A DNA stretch of 64,000 bases from Burkholderiales bacterium (GTDB lineage Bacteria > Pseudomonadota > Gammaproteobacteria > Burkholderiales > Burkholderiaceae_C), in the NCBI GenBank assembly GCA_017307865.1, contig JAFKGE010000029.1:1-64000 (forward strand). Reading direction: 5' to 3'. The position numbers and the translations under genes were made by a program. The stretch's first letter is position 1; every line of letters starts with the position of its first letter. This document shows, in pieces, positions 10,962 through 22,856 of this stretch. Under the pieces are notes generated by a model, which was not told where the DNA came from, did no database searches, and saw only the letters and a program-made list of their open reading frames with translations.

Positions 10962-11038
10962 TGGGGTGGCTGATGGGACTCGAACCCACGACAACCAGAA
11001 TCACAATCTGGGACTCTACCAACTGAGCTACAGCCACC
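10962..11038 (-). tRNA. tRNA-His (anticodon GTG)
   Basis: A 77-base tRNA including the G-1 base typical of tRNA-His and an encoded CCA. The acceptor starts GGTGGCTG and ends CAGCCACC-CCA. The anticodon stem-loop is CCAGA-TTGTGAT-TCTGG, giving anticodon GTG. The T arm has GTTCGAGTC. It is almost identical in layout to E. coli tRNA-His. Confidence 0.97.
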
Positions 11039-11052
11039 GCGTCAAGCCGTTG

Positions 11053-11058
11053 ATTATA
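11053..11058 (-). promoter_or_regulatory. -10 box of the tRNA-His promoter
   Basis: A perfect TATAAT on the minus strand lies 14 bases before the mature tRNA 5' end, which fits a start a few bases upstream of the tRNA. No consensus -35 box is visible at the right spacing. Confidence 0.6.
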
Positions 11059-11095
11059 GCTTGCGTTTGCCTTCGGCCCGGCCGGCGGCGCCCGT

Positions 11096-11121
11096 GAAAA
11101 AGCCCCGCGCGGGCGGGGCTT
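11096..11121 (-). terminator. Terminator of the Bax-inhibitor-1 gene
   Basis: The stem AGCCCCGC/GCGGGGCT is followed on the minus strand by TTTTT, about 25 bases after the stop codon. The run-off lies just upstream of the tRNA-His promoter. Confidence 0.85.
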
Positions 11122-11145
11122 GCGGGCTGGGCGAAACGGCGCGCC

Positions 11146-11847
11146 TTAGTCGCTGCTGCCGCCCAGTCCCAGCAGGGCCAGCAGGCCCTGGAAGACGTTG
11201 AACAGGTCCAGGTACAGGGCCAGGGTGGCGCTGATGTAGTTGGTCTCGCCGCCGTCGATGATGCGCTTGAGGTCATACAGCATGTACAGGCTGAACACGC
11301 CCACGCACAGGGTGCTGATGACCATCATGCCGGCGGTGGAGCCGACGAACACGTTGATGATGGCGCCGACGATGATGATCAGGGCGCCGACGAACAGCCA
11401 CTTGCCCATGCCCGACAGGTCGCGCTTGATGAAGGTGGACAGGCTGGCCATGACGAAGAACACGCCGGCCGTGCCGGCCATCGCGGTCATCACCAGCTCG
11501 TGGCCGTTCTTGAAGCCCAGCACCAGGGCGATCATGCGCGAAAGCATCAGGCCCATGAAGAAGGTGAAGGCCAGCAGCACGGGCACGCCGGCGGCCGAGT
11601 TCTTGGTCTTCTCGATGGCGTACATGAAACCGAAGGCGCCGCCCAGGAACACCACCAGGCCCATGCCGCCGCCCAGGCCGGCGGTGATGCCGGTGGCCAC
11701 GCCCAGCCAGGCGCCCAGCACGGTGGGGATCAGGCTGAGGGCCAGCAGCCAGTAGGTGTTGCGCAGCACCTTGTTTTGCTGCGCCTGCAGGGTGCCGGCG
11801 CCTGGGGCGCCGAGCACATGGGGGGAGGGGGAAAAGCGGTCGGTCAT
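11146..11847 (-). CDS. Bax inhibitor-1/YccA family inner-membrane protein
   Basis: 233 residues with about seven hydrophobic segments, as usual for the TMBIM/YccA family. Bacterial members include YccA, an FtsH-protease modulator, and BsYetJ, a pH-sensitive calcium leak channel. Family-typical stretches include YWLLALSLIPTVLGAWLG near the N-terminus and SLYMLYDLKRIIDGGE with a conserved Asp near the C-terminus. The ATG at 11847 is chosen because AAGGAG lies 9 bases upstream; an ATG three codons earlier directly abuts that site. It stands alone, with its own terminator. Confidence 0.92.
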   Translation of the reverse strand: MTDRFSPSPHVLGAPGAGTLQAQQNKVLRNTYWLLALSLIPTVLGAWLGVATGITAGLGGGMGLVVFLGGAFGFMYAIEKTKNSAAGVPVLLAFTFFMGLMLSRMIALVLGFKNGHELVMTAMAGTAGVFFVMASLSTFIKRDLSGMGKWLFVGALIIIVGAIINVFVGSTAGMMVISTLCVGVFSLYMLYDLKRIIDGGETNYISATLALYLDLFNVFQGLLALLGLGGSSD

Positions 11848-12079
11848 GGTGTCCATCTCCTTGCTGTCGTCGGGCGGCAGCCACCGTGGCGGCCTGTCGG
11901 GGACATTGTACGTAGACTGCAGATGATCGCAATAATTCCCTTTTCAAGGGCTTCGCCTGCCATTTCACCCGGTTGGCACCCCAAACAATGCCAAGGGTTA
12001 TGCTCCGCTTATCCCGTTTTGCATACAGTCGCCCGGTGGTGGGTGCGGCAGCGCGGGAGCCTGACACCCTGAAACGACC

Positions 12080-12490
12080 ATGAAATCGAAAGCAGTCCTG
12101 GAATCGGCCGAGATCAAGGCCATCGCCCAAGCCGCCGAGGCCGAGGCGCTGAAGAACCACTGGCGGGTGACGATCGCCATCGTCGACGACGGCGGCCATC
12201 TGCTGCACCTGAGCCGCCTGGACGGCGCCGCGCCCATGAGCGCGCTGGTGGCGCCCGCCAAGGCGCGCAGCGCGGCGCTGGGACGGCGGGAGAGCAAGGG
12301 CTACGAGGACATGATCAACGGCGGGCGCACGGCCTTCCTGTCGGTGCCCGGCATGGACGGCCTGATGGAAGGCGGCGTGCCCATCCTGGTGGACGGCCAG
12401 TGCGTGGGCGCGGTGGGCGTGAGCGGTGTCAAGTCGCCCGAGGACGCCCAGGTGGCGCGCGCTGGCGTGGCGGCGCTGGGCTTGTCATGA
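12080..12490 (+). CDS. GlcG/HbpS family protein (DUF336)
   Basis: 136 residues, the full length of the family. It shows the signature VTIAIVDDGGHLLHLSRLDGA, then PAKARSAA and GGVPILVDGQCVGAVGVSG. Members include GlcG of glycolate operons and the haem-binding HbpS; many have no known function. There is no signal peptide, so it is cytoplasmic. No glycolate or haem genes adjoin, so the substrate cannot be inferred. A hairpin repeat follows the stop codon. Confidence 0.88.
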   Translation: MKSKAVLESAEIKAIAQAAEAEALKNHWRVTIAIVDDGGHLLHLSRLDGAAPMSALVAPAKARSAALGRRESKGYEDMINGGRTAFLSVPGMDGLMEGGVPILVDGQCVGAVGVSGVKSPEDAQVARAGVAALGLS

Positions 12491-12498
12491 TTGTGAAT

Positions 12499-12552
12499 AA
12501 AATGTGGCTGTAACCCGCGTCTGAAAAGCGCGGACAGCTACTAAATTGATAG
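12499..12552. repeat. ~50-bp hairpin repeat, copy 1
   Basis: It fits the family pattern AAAATnGGCT - stem - AGCnGCTAtTnATT, with inner stem CCGCG/CGCGG. It lies between the convergent glcG-like and ppsR genes and may act as a terminator. Confidence 0.6.
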
Positions 12553-12574
12553 TTGTTACGACAACCGCGGATGG

Positions 12575-13396
12575 TCAGTAGTTGAGCCGCTCGGGCCGCA
12601 CGTCCTGCAGGATGGTGGTGGCGATCTCCTCGATCGACTTGGTGGTGGTCGACAGCCAGCGGATGCCGGCGCGGCGCATCATGGCCTCGGCCTCGGCCAC
12701 CTCCATGCGGCAGTTGTCCAGCGCGGCGTAGCGCGAGTTGGGGCGCCGCTCGGCGCGGATTTCGGCCAGGCGCTCGGGGGCGATGGTCAGGCCGAAGATC
12801 TTCTTGCGCCAGGGCGCCAGCGCCGAAGGCAGCTGCTGGCGCTCGAAATCCTCCGGGATCAGCGGGTAGTTGGCCGCCTTCAGGCCGAACTGCATGGCAA
12901 GGTACAGGCTGGTCGGCGTCTTGCCGCTGCGGCTGACACCCACCAGGATCACGTCGGCGCCGGCCAGGTCGCGGTGGCTCTGGCCGTCGTCGTGCTGCAG
13001 GCTGAAGTTGATGGCCTCGATGCGGTCGTGATAGGCCTGGTTGCGGCTGATGTCCGAAAAGCGCCCCACGCGGTGCAGGCTTTTCAGGCCCAGCTCGGCC
13101 TCGATCGGCTGCACGAAGGTGCCGAACATGTCCAGCAGCATGCCCTTGCAGCCCTCGCGCAGGATGGCCAGCATCTGCGGGTCGACCAGGGTGGTGAAGA
13201 CGATCGGGCGGCGGCCTTCCACGTCGTGCACGTGGTTGATCTGGCGCACCACCTGGTGCGCCTTGTCGGGCGTGTCGGTGAAGGGCAGGCGCACGTGGCG
13301 CGGCGTGATCTCGAACTGCGCCAGGATGGCGTTGCCGAAGGTTTCGGCCGTGATGCCGGTGCCGTCGGAGACAAAGAAAACGGTGCGATGGGTCAT
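12575..13396 (-). CDS. ppsR: PEP synthase regulatory protein (kinase and pyrophosphorylase)
   Basis: 273 residues, the usual length of the DUF299 (PSRP) family. This bifunctional enzyme inactivates PEP synthase by ADP-dependent phosphorylation and reactivates it by Pi-dependent dephosphorylation. It opens RTVFFVSDGTGITAETFG and carries the P-loop-like GVSRSGKTPTSLYLA, both diagnostic. It lies divergent from its target gene ppsA, the standard arrangement in proteobacteria. The ATG at 13396 is the only start giving the conserved N-terminus; the long upstream in-frame extension is spurious. Confidence 0.96.
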   Translation of the reverse strand: MTHRTVFFVSDGTGITAETFGNAILAQFEITPRHVRLPFTDTPDKAHQVVRQINHVHDVEGRRPIVFTTLVDPQMLAILREGCKGMLLDMFGTFVQPIEAELGLKSLHRVGRFSDISRNQAYHDRIEAINFSLQHDDGQSHRDLAGADVILVGVSRSGKTPTSLYLAMQFGLKAANYPLIPEDFERQQLPSALAPWRKKIFGLTIAPERLAEIRAERRPNSRYAALDNCRMEVAEAEAMMRRAGIRWLSTTTKSIEEIATTILQDVRPERLNY

Positions 13397-13588
13397 GGCG
13401 TGCCTGGGGCTGCGGGCGGCCGGGTCGGCCGGCGCCCTTTTCTCTAGAATGGCGCCCATTATGCGAACCCGCCCCTCGCGCGCCCATGGCCCGCGCCCAG
13501 CCGCCGGGCCGCGCGCGCGGCCGGCCGGCGGTGCTTCGCTGCGCGCCCCTTGCTGCGCACGCCGATTTTCAAACTCCGGAGCTTTCCC

Positions 13589-15991
<2,403 letters not shown>

Positions 15992-16013
15992 CCCGGCCGC
16001 CATCACCACCGCC

Positions 16014-16283
16014 ATGGCTACGCCGCCCGCCCTGCCGCCCAAGCCCGCGCGGGCGGGGCGCGTGCGCGGGCTGCTGCTGGCACTGTGGGCGGCGGCGTCC
16101 TTTGGCGTGGCCTTTTTCGCACGCGATCTGACGCAGGTGGTGGCCGGCTGGCCGCTCAACTACTGGTGGATGGCGCAGGGCAGCGTGCTGTTGTTCATTG
16201 CCGTGGTGGCCGGCTACGCCTTCTGGATGAACCGCCACCCCGAGGCCGACGACGAGGAGGCGCATGCGCCGCCGCAGCCCTGA
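16014..16283 (+). CDS. Small subunit of sodium:solute symporter (DUF4212)
   Basis: 89 residues with two membrane helices (about 22-42 and 55-77). Family hallmarks are FARDLTQVVAGWPLNYWWMAQGS and YAFWMNR. DUF4212 proteins occur next to VC_2705-type symporters and are taken as their accessory subunit. It begins 22 bases after ppsA and overlaps the next gene by 20 bases, so translational coupling to the large subunit is likely. Confidence 0.92.
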   Translation: MATPPALPPKPARAGRVRGLLLALWAAASFGVAFFARDLTQVVAGWPLNYWWMAQGSVLLFIAVVAGYAFWMNRHPEADDEEAHAPPQP

Positions 16284-18342
16284 TCCGGCCGCGGCGGGCG
16301 ATGCGCGCCACCACCGCCTGATGGCGGTCTTCATCGTTGGTTTTCTCGCCTTCCTGGCGCTCATGGCCTGGGCCGAGCGCGCGGGCCTGTCGCGCGACTG
16401 GATCGGGCCGATCTTCCTGTTCCTGTCGGTGATGGCCTACGCCGGCATCGGCATCTACGCGCGCACCACCGACCCGCAGGAGTTCTACGTCGCCGGCCGG
16501 CGCATCCCGGCGATGTACAACGGCATGGCGACGGCGGCCGACTGGATGAGCGCGGCCTCCTTCATCAGCCTGTCCGGCGCGCTGTACCTGCAGGGCGTGT
16601 CGGGTACCGCCGCGCAGCCGGGCGGCCTGGCCTACGTGCTGGGCTGGACGGGCGGTTTTTGCCTGGTGGGCCTGCTGATTGCGCCGCGCCTGCGGGCGAT
16701 GGAGCTGTACACCGTGCCCGACTTCTTTGCCGCACGCTTCGGCGCCGGGCCGCGCCGGGTGGCGGTGCTGGGCGCGGTGGCGTGCTCGTTCATGTACGTG
16801 GTGGCGCAGATCTACGGCATCGGCCTGATTGCCTCGCGCCTGACGGGCGTGCAGTTCGAGATCGGCATCCTGCTCGGCCTGGGCGGCGTGCTGCTGTGCT
16901 CGTTTCTGGGCGGCATGCGCGCCATCACCTGGACACAGACGGTGCAGTACGTGGTGCTGCTGCTGGCGTTCCTGATTCCGGTGTCCTGGCTGGCGTACAA
17001 GCAATTGGGCACGCCGGTGGCGCCGCTGGCCTACGGCGCGCAGCTGCCCAAGATCGCCGAGCTGGAGGACGCGCTGATCGCGTCGCCCGCCGAGCAGCAG
17101 GTGCGCGCGGTGTTTGCCGCCCGCGCGCGGGAGCTGGCCCAGCGACTGCAGGACCCGGCGGCCGCCCTGGCGCGCGAGCGCACCCGGCTGGACGCGCGGC
17201 TGCGCGCGCTCAAGGAGCAGGGCGCCGAGCTGTCGCAGCTGATGCAGGTGCGCCGCGAGCTGACGGCGCTGCCGCACGATGCCGAGGCCGCGCGCGAGGC
17301 CTGGACGCGCGCCATGCAGGAGGCACAGGAGCGCGCCCAGCCGCTGGGCGGCCTGCCGCGCCAGGGCCAGGCCTTCGCGGGCGACCCCGACGGCACGCCG
17401 GCGCAGCGCGCCGCCTTCGACGTCTCGCGCCTGAACTTCCTGGCGCTGATGTTCTGCCTGATGGTGGGCACGGCCAGCCTGCCGCATCTGCTGACGCGCT
17501 TCTACACCACGCGCAGCGTGGCCGACACGCGCCGCTCGGTGGCCTGGTCGCTGCTGTTCATCGCGCTGCTGTACCTGGGCACGCCGGCGCTGGCGGTGCT
17601 GGTCAAGTACGAGGTGATGGAGCACCTGGTGGGCAGCCAGTTCGGCGAGCTGCCGGCCTGGATCGCCCAGTGGGCGCGCGTCGACCCGGGGCTGATCTCG
17701 GTGCAGGACGTCAACGGCGACGGCGTGCTGCAGTTCGGCGAAATCCGCCTGGGCGCCGACATGATCATGCTGGCCACGCCCGAGCTGGGCGGACTGCCCT
17801 ATGTGGTGTCGGGCCTGGTGGCCGCGGGCGGGCTGGCGGCGGCGCTGTCCACCGCCGACGGGCTGCTGCTGACCATCAGCAATGCGCTGGTGCACGACAC
17901 GTCGCCGATCCGCGACAAGGTGGTGGTGGTGTCCGAGAACCGCGTCATCCTGTCCAAGTTCGCGCTGCTGGCCGCGGCCATGGTGGCCACCTTCGTGGCG
18001 GTGCTCAAGCCAGCCGAAATCCTGTCGCTGGTGACGGTGTCCTTCTCGCTGGCGGCGGCCACCTTTTTCCCGGGCCTGGTGACGGGCCTGTTCTGGCGCC
18101 GCGCCGGCACGCGCGCCGCCACCTGGGGCATGCTGGCCGGCGCCGGCGTCACCGCGGGCTACATGTTGTGGACCCACCCCGGCCTGCGCGCCTGGTGGGG
18201 CCTGCCGCCGGGCGGGCTGTGGTGGGGCATCCACCCCATTTCGGCCGGCGTGTTCGGCGTGCCCCTGGGCTTCGCGGTGATCGGGCTGGGCTCGCTGCTG
18301 GAGCGCCGCGTCGTGGCGTTGCCCTCGGGCAACGCTGAATAA
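16264..18342 (+). CDS. Sodium:solute symporter large subunit, VC_2705 subfamily
   Basis: 692 residues, longer than the usual 550-600 for SSS transporters related to acetate permease ActP. The SSS core is clear: FYVAGRRIPAMYNGMATAADWMS, GLIASRLTG, TASLPHLLTRFYTT, and the C-terminal GGLAAALSTADGLLLTISNA. Two additions stand out. One is a charged, helical, probably coiled-coil insertion at about 262-370. The other is a canonical EF-hand loop, DVNGDGVLQFGE (D482-E493), between membrane segments. The probable cargo is a small carboxylate such as acetate or pyruvate, in keeping with ppsA just upstream, but this is inference. The stop codon lies inside a 162-bp palindrome. Confidence 0.9.
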   Translation: MRRRSPDPAAAGDARHHRLMAVFIVGFLAFLALMAWAERAGLSRDWIGPIFLFLSVMAYAGIGIYARTTDPQEFYVAGRRIPAMYNGMATAADWMSAASFISLSGALYLQGVSGTAAQPGGLAYVLGWTGGFCLVGLLIAPRLRAMELYTVPDFFAARFGAGPRRVAVLGAVACSFMYVVAQIYGIGLIASRLTGVQFEIGILLGLGGVLLCSFLGGMRAITWTQTVQYVVLLLAFLIPVSWLAYKQLGTPVAPLAYGAQLPKIAELEDALIASPAEQQVRAVFAARARELAQRLQDPAAALARERTRLDARLRALKEQGAELSQLMQVRRELTALPHDAEAAREAWTRAMQEAQERAQPLGGLPRQGQAFAGDPDGTPAQRAAFDVSRLNFLALMFCLMVGTASLPHLLTRFYTTRSVADTRRSVAWSLLFIALLYLGTPALAVLVKYEVMEHLVGSQFGELPAWIAQWARVDPGLISVQDVNGDGVLQFGEIRLGADMIMLATPELGGLPYVVSGLVAAGGLAAALSTADGLLLTISNALVHDTSPIRDKVVVVSENRVILSKFALLAAAMVATFVAVLKPAEILSLVTVSFSLAAATFFPGLVTGLFWRRAGTRAATWGMLAGAGVTAGYMLWTHPGLRAWWGLPPGGLWWGIHPISAGVFGVPLGFAVIGLGSLLERRVVALPSGNAE

Positions 18343-18488
18343 GTACCCGCGATGGCGCGCGCCCTGATTTGGGATGGGCTGCAAGACGCAAACCGCAGCC
18401 ATAGCGGGGCTATGACGAGGATTTGCAACGCCGCAGACCGCCCAAAGCAGGGATGCGCGACGCGCGAGGGGCTTGTTCAGCGTTGCCC
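18327..18488. repeat. 162-bp near-complete palindrome with 13-bp perfect ends
   Basis: GGGCAACGCTGAA at 18327-18339 is matched perfectly in reverse complement at 18476-18488. The arms stay clearly homologous to the centre near 18407, where CCATAGC faces GCTATG. The left end encodes the last residues (GNAE) and stop of the symporter; the right end abuts the stop codon of the convergent mpg gene. There is no room for a protein. It is a MITE-like or REP-like element and probably terminates both genes. Confidence 0.85.
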
Positions 18489-19058
18489 TTAAAACTTCCG
18501 GCTGATGTAGCGTGAGCCGGCCAGGCCGAAGCGCCAGGGCAGGGCCTGCGCCTTGCTGATGCCGATGCGCGGACCGGCCACCACCGCGACGGGCTGCGCC
18601 GGATCGGGCGCATGCACCACGAAGGGCGGGCGGTCCAGCGGCAGGCCGTAGAAGGCCTTGTCGATGCCCAGCGCCTGGCCCACGCGGCCGGGGCCGGCGC
18701 ACAGCAGGCGTTCGTCCTCCAGGCCGCGGCGCGCGCGCATCTGCGCCAGCCCCTGCGTGGGCTGCAGCGCGCGGATCAGCACGCCGGCGCCATGGCCTTC
18801 CTCGCGGCAGACGAAGTTCAGGCACCAGTGCAGGCCGTAGTTGAAGTACACGTAGGCGTGGCCCGGCGGGCCGAACATGGCACGGTTGCGCTCGGTGGGG
18901 CCGCGGTGCGTGTGCGCGGCGGCATCGCTCATGTCGTAGGCCTCGGTCTCGACGATCACGCCGCCCACGCCGTCGACCAGCAGGGTGGCACCGATCAGAC
19001 GGCGCGCCACCTCGGGGGCGTCGCCGGCGAAGTCCTTGCTCTTGAGGGTGCGGGGCAT
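18489..19058 (-). CDS. 3-methyladenine DNA glycosylase, AAG/MPG family
   Basis: 189 residues. It removes alkylated purines in base-excision repair. The AAG fold signatures are present: VARRLIGATLLV, IVETEAYDMSDAAAHTHRG, MFGPPGHAYVYFNYG, then ARRGLEDERLLCAGPGRV. The catalytic Glu lies in VETEAY. The ATG at 19058 gives the conserved start; a longer upstream frame overlaps the divergent gene and is rejected. It is divergent from the reductase at 19147, with 88 bases between. Confidence 0.92.
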   Translation of the reverse strand: MPRTLKSKDFAGDAPEVARRLIGATLLVDGVGGVIVETEAYDMSDAAAHTHRGPTERNRAMFGPPGHAYVYFNYGLHWCLNFVCREEGHGAGVLIRALQPTQGLAQMRARRGLEDERLLCAGPGRVGQALGIDKAFYGLPLDRPPFVVHAPDPAQPVAVVAGPRIGISKAQALPWRFGLAGSRYISRKF

Positions 19059-19146
19059 GGGATGATCGGGGCTGGCAGGGGCGACGCCGGCGCGCGCCGC
19101 GTTGCCCTTGGATTGTCGGTCAACCCGTTTCATGAGGAGTCCCCAC

Positions 19147-20133
<987 letters not shown>

Positions 20134-20138
20134 GGCGC

Positions 20139-20166
20139 AAAAAAGCCGGCCTGGCGGCCGGCTTCG
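20139..20166 (-). terminator. Terminator of the exported hydrolase gene
   Basis: On the minus strand AAGCCGGCC/GGCCGGCTT forms a strong stem followed by six T. It lies between two convergent stops. Confidence 0.85.
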
Positions 20167-20190
20167 GAGCGTGGTGAAGCGCTGTTGGCG

Positions 20191-21513
20191 TCAGCGCACC
20201 TGATTGAAGAACTGCCGCGCCGCCGCCATGCAGAAGGGCGGCTCGTAGGTGCCGTGGTAGGCGCCGTAGTAGGCAGCGAACTCGGGCGAGGCGGGGTTGG
20301 TGGGCGCCTTGCCGCCGGGGCCGAACACGGCCTGGATCTGCGCGTCCACGTCGACCGAGCCGACGTTCTGGACCCCGTTGGCCTGGAAGTTGGCGAACAT
20401 CGGCAGCTGGTGCACCGCCGGCGGCACCGTGGGGTCGCCGGCGCCGCCGCACAGCAACGTGGGGGCCTTGGGCTTCCAGTTGAACAGGGTGTTTTTTTGC
20501 GCGTCCACGCTGATGCCGGCCTTGTCGTTGGTCTGCATCATTTGCAAAAAGGCCGGCTGCATCAGCGCGTCGCGCGCCTGGTTGGGCGTGCCGCCCGGCA
20601 GCTTGCCCGAGGTGACCAGGGTGGTGTAGGTGTAGGTGGGGCTGGGCAGCAGGTTCTCGATGCCGGTGACGTAGGGCGCCTTGAACGCGTCCTCGGGCTT
20701 GTCGTAGACGTTGCCGTACACCTTTTGCCACGAGGTGATGATGAAGGGCACGAAGAACTGATAGCCGGCGATGGCGTCGGGCACCTTCATGGCGCCGGCC
20801 AGGTTGTAGGGGCCGGCCAGATGGGCGCCGGCCACCAGGTTGATCTCGCCGGCGTTGGCGGCTTCGGCGGTGCGCTGCGTGGCCATCGACGAATGCCCGC
20901 CCTGCGAGTAGCCGCTGACCATCACCTTGCCCGAGAAGGCGACGCCGACGGCGCCCGCCGCGTTGCGCGCCGCGCGCACCGAGTCGATCACCGCGCTGGC
21001 CTCGGAGTCGGCATGCAGGTAGGGGTGGTAGGCGTAGGTGGACTGCGCGTAGCCCAGGTAGTCGCTGGCCACCACCGAATAGCCCTGCGCCGCGTAGAAG
21101 GCGACCAGCAGCATGGTTTCGGCGTTGTTCGGGTCGGCCATGGTGATCGGCTTGGACACCACGGTGCCGTGGGCGTAGGCCAGCAGCGGCGTGGCGGCGG
21201 TGGCGCAGGTCGAACCCAGCGGGCCGGTGGGCACCATCAGCGCGCCCGACGAATTGGCGCCCGGCTCGCCCTTGGCGCCGATGGTGGCGTAGTTGAGCGC
21301 CAGGATCTTCACGCCGCACGTGGCCTTGCCGGTCAGCGCCTGCAGGCCGCTGGCCGCCGTGGCGGCGTCGATCTGCTCGGGCGTCAAATCGGCCACCACG
21401 CGCGCCGGGTCGAGCAGCTCGCCGCGCTTGGGGCCGGCCGGCTCGTCCGAGCCGCCGCAGGCGACCAGCAGGGCCGCGGCCGCGGCGATGGCAGACAGTT
21501 GAAGCAGTTTCAT
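20191..21513 (-). CDS. Exported alpha/beta-hydrolase lipoprotein (secretory lipase-like)
   Basis: 440 residues. The N-terminal lipoprotein signal (lipobox LLVAC, Cys near 19) predicts an outer-membrane-anchored or secreted protein. The alpha/beta-hydrolase region has the nucleophile elbow GYSQGGHSS, preceded by AYAHGTVVSKP as oxyanion loop. A late TLLCGGAGDPTVPP carries the likely catalytic Asp, and a following His is likely. It resembles secretory lipases/tannase-like esterases, but the substrate cannot be told. The ATG at 21513 follows GAGAGGG. It is monocistronic with its own terminator. Confidence 0.8.
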   Translation of the reverse strand: MKLLQLSAIAAAAALLVACGGSDEPAGPKRGELLDPARVVADLTPEQIDAATAASGLQALTGKATCGVKILALNYATIGAKGEPGANSSGALMVPTGPLGSTCATAATPLLAYAHGTVVSKPITMADPNNAETMLLVAFYAAQGYSVVASDYLGYAQSTYAYHPYLHADSEASAVIDSVRAARNAAGAVGVAFSGKVMVSGYSQGGHSSMATQRTAEAANAGEINLVAGAHLAGPYNLAGAMKVPDAIAGYQFFVPFIITSWQKVYGNVYDKPEDAFKAPYVTGIENLLPSPTYTYTTLVTSGKLPGGTPNQARDALMQPAFLQMMQTNDKAGISVDAQKNTLFNWKPKAPTLLCGGAGDPTVPPAVHQLPMFANFQANGVQNVGSVDVDAQIQAVFGPGGKAPTNPASPEFAAYYGAYHGTYEPPFCMAAARQFFNQVR

Positions 21514-21615
21514 GGCATCCCTCTCGTGGTTGAAGCAAAGCGCAAGCCGCATCGTGCAAAGGCCCGGGCCGCGCAGCCATAGGGGATAACGCGAGGTGGC
21601 GGCTTGGCTTGCACC

Positions 21616-21825
21616 TCAGTGTTCAAGCACCCACTCGATGATGAGCTTGGCGACAAAGCCCACCATGCCGAAGGCCAGCGCCAGGAACAGCACGAAGGTG
21701 CCGAACTTGCCTGCCTTCGACTCCCAGGCCAGGTGGCCGATGATGAACAGCATGTAGGCCATGAACGCGCCGACGCCGAAGGTGAGGCCGAACCCGGCAA
21801 TCTGCTCCTCGCTGAAGCCGAACAT
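21616..21825 (-). CDS. DUF2788 family small membrane protein
   Basis: 69 residues with two membrane helices (about 10-32 and 43-63) and the family pattern FGFSEEQIAGFGLTFGVG near the start. Function unknown. It starts one base after the stop codon of the DUF2189 gene, so it is surely co-translated with it. The longer frame beginning at 21873 overlaps that gene and is rejected. Confidence 0.85.
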   Translation of the reverse strand: MFGFSEEQIAGFGLTFGVGAFMAYMLFIIGHLAWESKAGKFGTFVLFLALAFGMVGFVAKLIIEWVLEH

Positions 21826-21826
21826 G

Positions 21827-22765
21827 TCAGCGCACCCCCTCGGGTGGCTGGCGTTCCGGCAGCGTGCTGGCATCCACCAGCGCGCGGTAGGCGTGCCAGC
21901 TGGCGTGGCCCAGCCAGGGCAGAACGACGATCAGGCCCAGCAGCGCGGTGGCCATGCCCAGCAGGGTCAGGCCCATGATGAGCGCGGCCCACAGCGCCAT
22001 GGCGCCGGGGTTGGTCAGCACAGTCTGCCAACTGCTCAGCACCGCCTGCAGCACGTCGACGCGGCGGTCCAGCAGCAGGGGCATGGCGATCACGCTGGAG
22101 GCGAACAGCGGCGCCGCCATCAGCGCGCACAGGGTCAGCCACAGCTCGAACAGGTGGCCGCCGGGCGCCAGTACCACGTGGCGCACGAAGTCCAGCGGCG
22201 TGTGCACCGGCTGCGGCGCCAGCAGCGTGATGAGCGCGGCCGAGGTCAGCACCCAGCCGGTGCCGGCCAGCGACAGCAGCAGGCCGAAGCGCACCAGGCT
22301 CCAGTAGCCGCCGTGCACGGCAAAGCGCGAGTACTGCCAGCGCGTCCAGGTCTTGCCGATGGTGCGCCAGTCGGCCGGCTCGCCGCGCTCCAGCGCGCGC
22401 GACAGCGCATACAGGCTGGTGGCCAGCACCGGCGCCACCACCAGAAAACCCGAGAAGGCGCCGGCCAGCAGCCAGAAGCGGTCGCCCGCGACGAACAGCA
22501 GCAGCGCGCCGAACAGCGCCAGCAGCAGCCCGTGCAGCAGACTCGGGGCGCCGCAGCGCCACAGGTCGCGCCAGCCCAGCGCCAGCCAGTGCAGCGGCGC
22601 CGTCAGCGCCACCGGGCGCACGGTGGGCAGTTGCAGGGTGCCGCGCGGCGGGCGCGGCGGCAGCGGAGGAGGGGGAGCGGCGGTGTGGGGCACGGCGGGC
22701 AGCTTGGGGGCGATGCGGCGAGTGTGCCAGCCCGCCGGTGCGCCGGGCACCCGCCGGCAGCCCAT
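21827..22765 (-). CDS. DUF2189 integral membrane protein
   Basis: 312 residues with a Pro-rich N-terminus (about 15-45), then five or six membrane helices. The family mark WLALGWRDLWRCGAPSLLHG is followed by FLVVAPVLATSLYALSR. DUF2189 proteins are of unknown function. The start is uncertain: 22765 is the only ATG before the domain but lacks a good ribosome site, and a later GTG is possible. It forms a tight pair with the downstream DUF2788 gene. Confidence 0.82.
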   Translation of the reverse strand: MGCRRVPGAPAGWHTRRIAPKLPAVPHTAAPPPPLPPRPPRGTLQLPTVRPVALTAPLHWLALGWRDLWRCGAPSLLHGLLLALFGALLLFVAGDRFWLLAGAFSGFLVVAPVLATSLYALSRALERGEPADWRTIGKTWTRWQYSRFAVHGGYWSLVRFGLLLSLAGTGWVLTSAALITLLAPQPVHTPLDFVRHVVLAPGGHLFELWLTLCALMAAPLFASSVIAMPLLLDRRVDVLQAVLSSWQTVLTNPGAMALWAALIMGLTLLGMATALLGLIVVLPWLGHASWHAYRALVDASTLPERQPPEGVR

Positions 22766-22783
22766 CGTCCGGCGTCGCTTCTT

Positions 22784-22835
22784 GTTTGATAGCCTCCAGC
22801 GCTTGATCTGCGGGCGCTAGAGGCTGATTTTATAA
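22784..22835. repeat. ~50-bp hairpin repeat, copy 2
   Basis: Reverse complement AAAATCAGCCTCTAGCGCC, loop, GCGCTGGAGGCTAT. It fills the gap between the MFS gene stop and the DUF2189 gene start, both on the minus strand. Confidence 0.7.
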
Positions 22836-22856
22836 AGAATCGCCAGCCGACCACCC

